Part shown: positions 12,354-22,632 of the stretch, piece by piece | How the letters are laid out: every line of letters begins with the position of its first letter | How positions within the stretch are numbered: the first letter of the stretch is position 1 | Origin: Tetracentron sinense | Lineage: Eukaryota; Streptophyta; Magnoliopsida; Trochodendrales; Trochodendraceae | Reading direction: 5' to 3' | Assembly: GCA_015143295.1 (NCBI GenBank) | Contig: CM026554.1 | Span: forward strand, 30,951,531 to 31,015,530 | DNA length: 64,000 nucleotides | The notes under the pieces: generated by a model | What the model saw: the letters and a program-made list of their open reading frames with translations, nothing else | Database searches by the model: none | Told to the model about the DNA's origin: nothing | Made by a program: the position numbers and the translations under genes

Positions 12354-13360
12354 ATGTTGAAAGAGGAAACCATGACAGACTTTTCTGCTCTCAACAGTCC
12401 AAAAAGAATCCTGAGTTTAACGAAGGAGAGGGCAACTGTTTCCTTTCCAGATTCAGATGACAAGGTTTCCGGATTCGCCATTTCTGAGGAACATGGGCCA
12501 AAGCCTTCAGAAGTGTATGGCTTTGTAGGGTCCATTTCAACTGTTGTAACCACAGGTCCACCTTACCCTTCCTCAAGCTTTCTAATTCTTGTCCATACTT
12601 GGTTGAATCATATATACTTCAATTTGGTTCCAGTGGGTACGGTGTCTCATTGTGAAATTTTCGGGTTTTCCTGAAATGAGAACAAAAGATGTTATTTTTG
12701 TAGTTCGATACTTCAAGTACGTACAATAGTTGCTTGTTTCAGACCAATAATTAATCCTTGAGTTTATATGTGCTATTTCTTTGTAGGGCTATATGCATGC
12801 CATGTTTCTCTTCATAGTTCATAAGATGTTAGGCTAGAATAACATAGATGGAAATGTTTCTAGCAAAAATTTCAGCTGTTTGGAAGTGTTTCAGATAAGT
12901 ATTTATGCTGACATTCATTGCTTGTTATTCGTTACCTAGACACTTCTACTTTTTGGCTTTTACTATGCTAACCATAGTGACAAAGTCGGGGTTCGGGAAT
13001 AATTTGGCACGGGTCAAGTTCAGAAAATTTTGGAAAAATCTGAGAAATATTCGAGAAAAAAATAATTATTATAATAAAAATATCCAACAATTTGATTAGA
13101 TAATATGCAAAACAAGCATTTTACTTTATCGAACTAAACAAATTATTGCAAAATTTGCGAATTAAACGAGAATAATTCGCAAAATCCGACAGTAATTCGG
13201 CAATCCTAAAATTCGTGAATAATACAGAGATTAATTTGGCATACCTAAAATTCTCAAGTAATTCACGAATTTTTCAAAAATTCGGAGAACTTTGTTACTA
13301 TGATGCCAACACATTGGGGTCACTAGGGAACTTCCCAAGGTGATATAAATTTCTAGCCAT
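12354..13360 (+). pseudogene. PIG-P-like gene remnant
   Basis: The first open part (12354 to about 12555) reads SPKRILSLTKERATVSF, then EHGPKPSEVYGFVGSIS and TVVTT. This matches the conserved N-terminal cytosolic part of plant PIG-P, a subunit of the GPI-N-acetylglucosaminyltransferase that starts GPI-anchor synthesis in the ER membrane. PIG-P should continue into two membrane segments and be about 150-180 aa long. Here the frame stops after 106 codons without a clear first membrane helix. A second piece at about 12925-12972 (YSLPRHFYFLAFTM) resembles the segment after the first helix and is cut by a hAT MITE. I could not follow the C-terminal part beyond 13310. Family assignment of the first part is fairly firm, of the second part weak. 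It could be a decayed duplicate. Confidence 0.58.
12973..13302. mobile_element. hAT-type MITE in the PIG-P remnant
   Basis: A 330-bp element with ends CATAGTGACAAAGT and ACTTTGTTACTATG, flanked by an 8-bp repeat ATGCTAAC / ATGCCAAC (12965-12972 and 13303-13310). The 8-bp duplication and CANNGT-type ends indicate hAT. The interior is AT-rich with repeated 'attcgc/aattcg' motifs. It lies within the second PIG-P-like exon piece. Confidence 0.8.
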
Positions 13361-13580
13361 GTTATGTACAACGATGGTGAGGTCATCAAAATAAGTTATC
13401 CCTCATTAGTGAAAAACAATACCGTTCTTTAAACTTAAATGGCATGTACTGACAATTAAAAGGAGAGAGGTATTGTACTATTGTGTGAATACCACTTGGA
13501 AGTTGTGTAGTCAAAAGCATCTAAACGACGCCTAGGCAACAAGAGGTTCCCTAGGCGATGCCTACGTGACCAAAACTTAT

Positions 13581-13776
13581 TATTGTGAACCCTAGGGTTC
13601 ACCCACCTATTTTTGGTTTTTTTTTATAAATATTAATTCTATTTTTAAAATTAAAAAACTGTTTTTAATATTAAAAAAACTTTAAAAACAGTTTTTTAAT
13701 TATAAAAATAGTGTTAATATTTTTTAAAAAAAACCAAAAATAGGTGGGTGAACCCTAGGGGTGGGTGAACATTACC
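13581..13776. mobile_element. AT-rich foldback MITE
   Basis: About 195 bp that is almost entirely one inverted repeat. The left arm has ccctagggttcacccacc then tatttttgg, and the right arm ends with ccaaaaata, ggtgggtgaaccctaggg. The arms pair over about 70 bp around an AT-rich core. The outer ends and target duplication are unclear, and the superfamily is undecided. Confidence 0.72.
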
Positions 13777-13812
13777 CACGGTTAAGGGGTGTCAAAGGAG
13801 ACATATGGCGAC

Positions 13813-13860
13813 CTCTAGGGGTGATAACCGGATTTGCCAAATCCGGTTATCACCGTAGAG
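13813..13860. repeat. Near-perfect short palindrome upstream of CDC20
   Basis: A perfect 16-bp stem (13820-13835 with 13839-13854) around a 3-nt loop, 'gcc', extended by ctcta/tagag outside. It would form a very stable hairpin or cruciform about 520 bp upstream of the CDC20 start codon. It may be a tiny transposon remnant or a protein-binding site. Confidence 0.8.
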
Positions 13861-13904
13861 GATTTGACTCCGTGGCTAAATAGGTTGAGGAAGGAATATA
13901 ATGA

Positions 13905-14376
13905 AAAAAAAATAACCGTTACGCGCCAACTAAAGGGCGGTTCCGCGCCAGGGCGATTCGTGCCAAGTAAAACTGCCGTGTTTTAAAATTTAAAACGGTC
14001 CTATGGCTTGCGAAAAAGGAAACAAGAGATGGAAATATCTGAAAATAGTGCCGTTAATCGGTTTTTTTGAACTGATAAACGTCACTATCTTCAGTTCAAA
14101 ATCTCTGCTACTTGGAATCAAAAATAGAAAGTGAATAGAATTTCAGGGGTTAATATTCACATAAACCTAAGTCTCATTTACTTTCTCTCATAATTCTCTC
14201 TCTCTCTCTCCCAAACATTGCTCTCATTCCTCGCTCAAAGATCACGAACAACATTCATAATCGCTCTCTTAATTTTTTTGGTTTCTCCTTGATTCTCTCA
14301 TCTGTTTCTCTGTTTTGCAGGGTTCTTTTGCTTTCGTTTCTTAATTTTTGTCTATATTTTTTTCGATTCTAACATC
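13905..14376 (+). promoter_or_regulatory. CDC20 promoter and 5' UTR region
   Basis: Three AACGG cores, the centre of the mitosis-specific activator (MSA) element bound by Myb3R factors, occur at 13913-13922 (taaccgttac, reverse strand TAACGGTTA), 13994-13998 (forward) and 14051-14055 (reverse). GC-rich blocks at 13921-13965 (gcgccaac, ccgcgccagg) loosely resemble E2F sites. A pyrimidine run (tctctctctctctccc, about 14195-14212) is typical near plant transcription starts. No clear TATA box. The MSA call is a motif match plus knowledge that plant mitotic genes use it; activity is inferred. Confidence 0.55.
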
Positions 14377-17259
14377 ATGGATGCAGGATTCTCTAGCAGA
14401 TTGTCTCGATTACGTCTCCAAGAACAGATCCATCAGAAGAGAAATTCGCGTGAAAATGTATGTGGATCATCGATTTCTATAATAGCAATTCGTTTTACTG
14501 TGATTGGTTTGAATTTCTGTTTTAGGGTTTTTTTTTTTCTCATTGGTTCTGGTAATTTCCTGAATTCTGGGTTTTTTTCCTGTAATCAATGCTTTTGTGG
14601 GCATTTTATATTGGGTTCTAGCTGTTTATATCTCGATTCACTAGAAAATATGTATGAATCATTGAAATTCTCTGGTTCCCTTTTTCTTTTATTGTGATTC
14701 GAATAAAACTCCTAATTTGAATAAATCTGTAAATTAGGTCTTAGATTTTATATTTTTCCTCCTTTGGAAATTTTCCTAAGAAAATGTTTGAATCATCTTC
14801 TCCTTGGCAGCTGGACAGATTCATCCCGAACCGTGCTGCAATGGATTTTGATTATGCTCATTACATGCTTATGGGAGGGAAGGTAGGAAAGGATGATTCA
14901 GAAACAAGCTCTCCGGCCAAAGAGGCTTACAGGAAGCAACTAGCTGAAATTTTCAACATGAACAGAGGCCGAATCCTTGCTTTTAAGAACAAGCCATCTA
15001 CCCCAGCTGAGGGGATTTTCGAAGAACCCTCATCTGTCCGTCGAGTGAAACCCTCCAAGCCTCAAAGATACATTCCCCAAGTGAGTTTTCTTCCTCTTCT
15101 TCAATCTCTTAGCATTGGTGTCTTTTGAGTGATCACTGTTTTGATGGGTTAAATTATATTCGACAATTACAGACTTCAGAGAAGACACTAGATGCCCCCG
15201 GCCTTCTTGATGATTACTACGCGAATCTGCTGGATTGGGGTAAAACCAATGTTCTGGCGATTGCCCTCGAAAGTTCGGTATATTTGTATGATGCTTCTGA
15301 TGGGTCTACTTCAGAACTTGGGAACTTTTATGATGAGGATGGTCCTGTTACAAGTGTCAGTTGGGCTCCTGATGGACAACACATTGCTGTTGGGTTGCAC
15401 AATTCTGATGTGCAGCTATGGGACACTTTAGCTAATAAACATGTCAGTGATTTCTCCTAAATTTTAATATTGCTTGGGTTTATTTCTATACTTTGTGGTG
15501 ATGATTTTGTTTACTTTGATGGATTTTGCAGGTAAGAACTCTGCAAGGCGGGCACCATTCTAGAGTGGGGGCGCTTGATTGGAATAATCACATCCTGACA
15601 AGTGGGGGAAATGATGGTCTTATAATCAACAATGATGTGAGAATAAGGTCCCACATTGTCAAAACCTACAGAGGACACCACGGAGAGGTCTGCGGGCTAA
15701 AGTGGTCGGCCTCGGGTCAGCAACTAGCAAGCGGAGGAAACGACAATCTCCTCTTCATATGGGACAAGTCAATGGCATCTTTGAATTCTCCAACACAATG
15801 GCTTCACAGACTGGAAGATCACACCGCTGCTGTGAAAGCTCTTGCATGGTGTCCTTACCAGAGTAATTTGCTTGCCTCTGGCGGGGGCTTAAGTGATCAG
15901 TGCATAAAGTTCTGGAATACCCACACTGGTGCGTGCTTGAACTCGGTGAATACGGGCTCACAGGTCTGTTCTTTGCTATGGAACAATAACGAGCGGGAGC
16001 TGCTGAGCTCTCATGGGTTCACGGATAACCAACTCACTGTGTGGAAATACCCTTCCATGGTTAAGATTGCCGAGCTCTTTGGTCATACTTCAAGAGTTCT
16101 GTTCATGGCCAAGGTAATTCTCTTTTCTTTTTTTCTTTGCAAGAGTTAAAGTTATCAGCCAACAAATTTTTCAGAGCTGAAATGGAGATGTGCTTCCAAA
16201 GTGGCAAGCAAAAAAGATCTCAGGGGATGTTTCACATATTGGTCAATTATTACTGGTCCTTTGCAGTTGTGCATCTGAAAATTGAGCAATGAGCAAAGGA
16301 AGAGAGTACTAAGAAACAGTAGAATGATATTCACTAGGAGCTCCACTTCTTCTGCATCAGACAGACCTGGAGCTTGAGTAGTAGGGATTTTGCTAGCCCC
16401 AGTCACAAATTTTCCAAAGACGCAACTGGGGCGCTACAAATGGCCGACACTCTCTGACTTTTACTTTTACAACTGTTAAAATAATGAGACATCTTCACGT
16501 TTTAGGCCCATCTTGCGTCTATGGAAAAATTTGGAGTAAATGCGGCTGGGACTAGCACTCCTCGAGTAGTAAAGATGTAGAGTAGAACAATCCATGTCCA
16601 GAAGTGCCTTTATGTCAAATGGAGCCCCAAGGTTTTCAGTGAATACAGTACTGTGGAAACTTTAAGTTGTATTTCCAGCAAAATGATCTCATTTAGTTGT
16701 TTCCGTTTTCTTTGTTGAATCATTTACAAATTTTTTCTTCATCCATTTTAGTTATATAAATACATTTGTAATTGAAAAGAATAGCATTATAGAGTAATCA
16801 ATGTCATATTCATTGCCACTCATCTATCTTAAAAATCTTCATCTCAACTATGCTGAATTTATCAATTCTTATTACCCAACGTTCTGCTCCATAAAGCATG
16901 TTGGTTTGCTTGCTGTTTAATAATTTATTTCTTTTAATTTGATTGGTATACGCCGATTACATAGTACTTCGGAAGCACATCTCCATTTCAGCCAACCAAG
17001 TCCAATTCTATGTGTTACTTCCTCCATTTACTTGTGAAATTGAGATAGATTTATAGACTGGATCTCAATTTTGACTGACTTGTTAATTTCTGTTCTTCTC
17101 TTGATGAATGTTTTCCAGAGCCCAGATGGGTGCACAGTAGCATCTGCTGCAGCGGATGAAACTCTAAAGTTTTGGAATGTTTTCGGGACTCCAGAAGTAG
17201 CTAAGCCTGCACCCAAAACAAATTGGGAGCCATTTGCTAACATTGCCCGCATCAGATGA
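14377..17259 (+). CDS. CDC20: CDC20, activator of the anaphase-promoting complex
   Basis: Five coding exons: 14377-14457, 14811-15080, 15173-15442, 15532-16113 and 17119-17259. All introns are GT-AG and phase 0, giving 447 aa, the usual plant CDC20 length. CDC20 recruits substrates to the anaphase-promoting complex (APC/C) and answers to the spindle checkpoint. Visible parts: a possible D-box RLRL at 11-14; C-box DRFIPNR at 29-35; RILAFKNKP at 81-89, the region that binds Mad2 in the family; [14 protein letters not shown] at the start of the propeller; seven WD40 blades from about 145 to 425 (for example [30 protein letters not shown]); and a C-terminal IR tail (NIARIR) that docks on APC/C. 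The start is the first ATG in frame with the conserved N-terminus. Residues 25-27 are REN where Arabidopsis CDC20 has KEN. No break seen, so it is likely functional. Confidence 0.96.
16176..16992. repeat. Inverted repeat arms in CDC20 intron 4
   Basis: A perfect 22-nt inverted repeat (16176-16197 and 16971-16992) lies about 0.77 kb apart inside the 1005-bp last intron. The flanks also share 'agccaac' in inverted form. This could mark the ends of an inserted element or let the intron fold. No target duplication was recognised. Confidence 0.7.
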
Positions 17260-18068
17260 AGAGTCGTGTTGGAGCGAGTTTGGATTATATTTTCCTCAAA
17301 ATTAGTTTTTTTCTTGAAAATATTTCTGAGGTATGATGAACGTAATCTTATTTTTCCCCGGTGAATTGGAGGTATTTTTTAAAACTTTATCCATTATTCC
17401 CTACTTATTCTCTAAGTCACAAGGTATACTAATTTCTTCTCCAATGTGCTTGTTCTTGCAGATAAACATTTTGCGGGCTTTTCTGTACACAAGGTATTTT
17501 ATCTTTTCTCATTTGAGTTCAGCAAAACAAGTTTTACTAATTTCTTCTCCAGCGTACTTGTTTTTGCAGGTAAACACAGTAAGAGTTTGTGGGCTTTTCT
17601 GTACATAATTTGTTACATCTTTCCTCGTTTGAGGTCAGCAAAAGAAGAAAACTTTGGTGTTTGCAAGCTCGGTGCATTTCTTAGGAATTGTTTACACCAT
17701 GAAACTGATTTCAGAACTGGTTGCAAGCAAAAGGAAGCATAAAGATTGCTGCAGTACATTTATCCAGGAGCTGAATTTTGATGGTCTTTCGCTTATTGAA
17801 TCCATTGTACATAATTTTGATTTTTTGTTGGTTGATGTTTCCCCTGCTTGGGGTTTACCAAGTTAATAAAAATTCCCGGTCTCGGTTTGTTCTTTTCTGG
17901 TTGGTTTTATATCATAGTTAATTTTTTACTGTTCATTTCTCAGCCTCATGATGGTAAAAGTATGCTTTCAAATTACCTGGAATGGTTCCTATAGGTAAGT
18001 GGTGCATTTTTTCCATACCAGGAGCTCCCCTACCTTTTTATGATGTTTGCTGTGCACATCTTCCTGTA
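17260..18068 (+). other. CDC20 3' flank with an imperfect tandem repeat
   Basis: Contains the likely 3' UTR. Two related ~108-bp units begin with actaatttcttctcc at 17428 and 17536; each then has 'cttgcag' or 'ttgcagg' and 'gggcttttctgtaca'. A possible polyadenylation signal, aataaa, lies near 17866. The repeated 'ttgcag' strings look like acceptor sites, but I see no coding exon. Confidence 0.4.
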
Positions 18069-18222
18069 GGGGAATGCTACTGTAGTGGAATGATAGGTGG
18101 ACGACTCTTGCGAGTGGACTCACCCCTTGTATGAAAAAAGGGCCATAAGTTGTCTTTCACATGCTGCTTTTTTTATCCATACAAGGGGTTACTACGCTCA
18201 TCGAGAGTCCACCTAGCGTTCC
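18069..18222. mobile_element. Foldback MITE downstream of CDC20
   Basis: Inverted arms 18095-18140 and 18165-18214 share aggtggac, accccttgtatg and a T-rich centre. Outer parts ggaatg and cgttcc extend the pairing. About 120-150 bp in all. Target duplication unclear, superfamily undecided. Confidence 0.65.
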
Positions 18223-19160
18223 CTCTTCCTGCGTCGATCAGGAAATGTATTATGGACTTGTGCATTTGTTCAACTGTGCCCGTCTTGAACTTTTGAGACC
18301 TAACAGACTTCCTGCACCTAAATTTTGGAAAAGTGCTCAAAATGTTATTGCTCACACTCCAACGAGAGGAAGTAACCTTACAATTATCACTCGCTGATTA
18401 GATGTTTTAGGACTGACAGTGAGTTTTAGCCATATTCACCACTTCATTTTAACAATGTAGTTTCCATATAATTCACTGACTTGACCATTGATCCATTATA
18501 CAATCCAAAGGAGGAAAAACATGCATGGATAGGATACCCAAAAATCAGATGACTCATTTTATATCTACTCTGTTTATCCTTGCACCTTTCAGAGCCCATG
18601 ATTAGACCATAAGGAGGCAATCTCCACATCTGACTTTCATAGGAAAAAAAACAGGAACAGTAGAAATTCAGAAAAGTGAAAATATCAAATCCTGACTCCA
18701 TGGCTAGGATAAAACAATGGGGCGAGGTCATCCTAGTAAACATGCATCAATCTAGACCATTCAGTTGATGGCCCACCTCTTGCAGACCAACCCTATGACC
18801 TTAAAGTTCTGGTCTAGCTATATGTAAAACACACTAAACTAAATATAATTTAAGGATAATGATCTCATACAAGTTCACATCATACAACTGCAGCTAGAAA
18901 GGCTTACCACCACCAAAAGAGCCCCAGGGCAATGAGTTACAAAGGTAGTAAGGTTAATCCAAATCCCAACTTCAATGTCGGAATCCAATAAAAAAGATTC
19001 TCACCAGTATGAAGTTCGAAATTTGAAGCTCTGGGCCGTATAAAATACTAGTGATCAGAAACTATAATTAAATTACAGAAGATAATACACAAATTCTGTC
19101 TACTCTCAGATATTTTATACAATATAAAACACTAGAAACTTGAAGAATCAATCAACAGTA
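18223..19160. other. Intergenic stretch, nothing recognised
   Basis: AT-rich DNA with several short open frames on both strands that do not resemble known proteins. No inverted ends, long repeats or RNA gene seen. Confidence 0.4.
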
Positions 19161-19163
19161 CAC

Positions 19164-19286
19164 CACTACCGCTTGATCCAATGGTAGGGTGTGGCCTCTC
19201 TTATGAGAGAGGTCGTGGGATCTAATCCCAACAATCCCCATTACTAACCACTAACTTATGATTACTACTAACAGTAAAAAAAAAAA
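19164..19286 (+). mobile_element. tRNA-derived SINE relic
   Basis: A tRNA-like head has an A-box-like gatccaatggta at about 19174 and a B-box-like gtcgtgggatctaatccc at about 19211, and the element ends in an A-rich tail (aaaaaaaaaaag at about 19275). This is the layout of plant tRNA-derived SINEs, about 120 bp. A target duplication is unclear. It does not fold as a whole tRNA. Confidence 0.55.
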
Positions 19287-19292
19287 GACAGT

Positions 19293-19646
19293 CACTACAA
19301 GAAATTTACCGACCAGTGACGGAATATTTCTGTCTAATGCTCAATTTTCCATCGCTATTATTATTAGAGACGGAAATTCGTCCGTTGTTAATCCGTTACT
19401 AATGTGACCGCGGCTAAAGGTTATTAGAGACGGATTTTAGGGCGCGACACTAATTGATAATCCGCCTTTTTGGGTCCGTTTGTTTGGTTTCGAGAGCACT
19501 TCAATTCATTTATTGGGGTTTAACGTTTTAGGGTTTTGAGATTAATTGAGTTTAGTTTTGTTGATCTGTTGTTTTGGATTTATTTAGGGGTTTGGGGATT
19601 AATTGAGCTTATTTTTGGGGGTTTTAACATAAATTTTAGGGGTTGT
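19293..19646 (+). mobile_element. One end of a CACTA transposon
   Basis: It begins CACTACAAGAAA, the diagnostic end of plant CACTA elements. Subterminal repeats with acgga/tccgt cores follow in both orientations (acggaatatttctgtc, gagacggaaattcgtccg, gagacggattttag) through about 19450. The stretch then runs to the start of duplication copy B. The matching end TTTCTTGTAGTG does not occur downstream in the window, so the element is truncated, or split with its other end elsewhere. Confidence 0.8.
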
Positions 19647-19873
19647 ATTAACATTAAGTGTCTGGTATAGCTTGTAGGAATGTCATTTGGTTCAATTCTA
19701 TTTTTTGAAGCTCTTCCTCTTGTCACTCACTTGTATTTTCAGTTATTCTAACTAGTGAAAATTTTTCAAGCTCCTCAATAAACTTCTATTTTGGCTTTGT
19801 CAGGTGATTTAGGTAACGAGAAAGTGGAACTCGTTAGAATCATAGCGAATCTTACAATTCCAAATACAATTAT

Positions 19874-21981
19874 TGTCGCTCCCCAAAAACCCACCTTAGT
19901 CAAATGAGACTTTGGGCCCGTGACACTGCTTGTACATCCTTGACGTAATAATATACAAGTCATGAATAGATTGAGAATCTAACAAAATTTCTTTAACAAC
20001 AGCAATAATAAGATTCTCCATTATGAAATAAACTATCAAACATAATTTGACCAAGTTAACATAATTCGGATCAACCATCAAGATCACTGTAATAAATCTC
20101 GACCTAAGCAACATCGATAAAACATCAAGTTTCTATTACAACCCTTTAATTAAACGAAGTCTAGTAATATGGAAAATGATCTAAATCTCTAACTCCCTCC
20201 TCAAGGAGGTCACCTTCTTCTCCTTAATATTCCTTTTCAACCCAAGGTTCGCCAGCACCCTCCGAATCTAAACCTGCCGACATCAAAAGTTCAACTGAGA
20301 AAAAAAAATGCTTAGTGGATATAAAGTTTATCTAATAACATAATATCACATGTACATAATCAATATCATCATTCATAGCATATTTACATAATCAGAGTGT
20401 GAAAAGCATATAAGCATACCATATCATCACCTTGACTCGTGTATTTATGTGACTCATGGACTTATACATGTGAGAAGCATGTTCATGATAAGATGCATGT
20501 TCATGTTAAATGGCCTATTCGACAACGCATTATAAGATGCACATCTCAGGTGAATTGCATGGTTTGACAACGCATGATAAGATGCACATTCTGGATAAAT
20601 TGCATAGGTCGACAACGCATGATAAGATGCACATTAATTTTATAGTTCGAAAACGCATGATAAGATATGTATCCATGATAAGTTTAATATTCAACAACGC
20701 ATGATAAAATGCATGTTCATGATAAATGCATGTTCTTGTGAGACACGTGTACTTGTGAAACTTACACTTACCATGCATGTGAATTTTTGCTTAAGTGTCG
20801 TGATTAATATTCATTTAGGTTATCCCTTATATTCCGATCTCCCACCAAAAACCCTACCAAGGCGTCCAATACCACGATGGTTGTAGAATTCTGGGTTAGA
20901 TAGGTCTTCCTCGAAGTCTTGGCCTATCCGAATTTCAATCACCATACAAGATTACATAACTTATAGTTTATCCTACAAATCAATATGCTTTCTCATACAT
21001 TCATAAATTCCATAACAAGTTCCTAACATTGATTGTCCCTATCCATCCTCATCATACCCATCCGCCTCACAATTATGCACAAAATGTTCTTCCTCCAACA
21101 TGCAAAGTCATTCATTCCTCATTCACATTCATGATCAAAACCCTACAAATCCACCCAAATACATCCACATAGTTTCTCATCCTCAATTTCATACATTACT
21201 AGGGTTAAACATCAAATATTAATACCATAATATCCATATCATATTTATCAAAACACATAAGTGCATAAAACCCCCATTTCATGCTCAATAATTAACAATC
21301 CATGCATAATAATATAAATCACCTAATAATCCTTGTTTAAACATGCAAAAATCAAAATAGAATTAGGTTAGACAGTATATCAGCCTTTTGGAATCGCTTC
21401 CATATGATCCAACGCTTGAGAAATTGCTTTTAGGGCGATCTCCAAGCTTTTCCTCCCTCTCTAAGTCAATCTCTCTTGGAAACCTTAGGTTTTCTCCCAT
21501 TTTCTCCCAAATTAGGTTCATAACATTTATTAAACCCTAAACCCACTAAATAGGGGTCTATTTATAGTGTTAGGGGTTTAAAATCCTAAAATCCCGCAAC
21601 TTAGGGCTTTCCCGAAATAAAATGCGCGACACCGATCGAATGGCCTAAGGATCGTTCGAATGGTTTTGCATTTGGGACTTACTGTTTTTTGTTTTTATGT
21701 AAATCATTCGAACGAACTAGGTTCTTTTGGACAGTTTTGGATTCGGGAATGACAGTTCAATTGCTTTACTGACACCGTTCAAACGGTCTAGGGATCATTC
21801 GAACGATTCCCCCTATTTTCCCTTATTTTTTGCATGTTTTTATTCTTTCTCCATTTGTTTAGTCGTTTATACTTTTAAACACTCCAAAAACATTAATTAA
21901 CATTAAACACACAACACATATTTAATTTGATAATTTTACCCTTGCTAATCACATAAATGGGATGAAAGTCGGGTCTTTACA
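19874..21981 (-). mobile_element. Gypsy-like solo LTR (LTR1, copy B)
   Basis: Counterpart of 92-2184, about 2.1 kb, between the same target repeats ATTAT (19869-19873) and GTTAT (21982-21986). It is present because the whole segment was duplicated, not because of a second insertion. Confidence 0.85.
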
Positions 21982-22632
21982 GTTATTTTGGGGAACCATG
22001 ATTTTTGGACAACTCAACCCTAGCCCTACCCTTACCCTTAAGAGTAGGGCACTAACCCTACCCTCAATGGCCAGGGCCAAGCACTGCCGAAAGAAAGAGT
22101 GAGAATTTTTTTGTCATCTGAGATGACGAGATTTTTTTCTACACCGACTGCCAACCTAACATGGAAATGGATACCCTCCTCCTTTATCCGGGCTTGGGAC
22201 CGACATTTCAACAAAAAGAAAAATGACATAGTTTAAAAAAGCTCCTTGTCAGTGACAGTCAAACATAATATAATAAAACAAAGTAAAGGAAAGAAAAAAA
22301 AAAAAAAAAAATAGTAATAAAACTATATAGAACAAAGCTTAAAATATGTTTAATTACCTATATCATTCATTAATATATCTAATTTTGACATGTTTATTAA
22401 CTCTAACTCACTTTGAATTATCATTATGTGTCTGGTATAGCTGGTAGGAATGTCATTGGATTCAATTATATTTTTTGAAGCTCTTCCTTTTGTCACTCCC
22501 TCACTTGTATTTTCATTTATTCTAATTGGTGAAAATTTTCAAGCTCCACAACAAACTTCTATTTTGGTTTTGTTAGGTGATTTAGGTAACCTAGAATGTG
22601 GAACTTGTTAGAATCATTGTGAATCTTACAAT

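Noticed and set aside
16155-16406. Minus-strand open frame of 83 codons in CDC20 intron 4
   Set aside because: Overlaps the inverted-repeat region of the intron, has no recognised family and no clear exon signals.
19171-19245. Intact tRNA gene
   Set aside because: A- and B-box-like motifs are present but the acceptor and anticodon stems do not form and an A tail follows; fits a SINE better.
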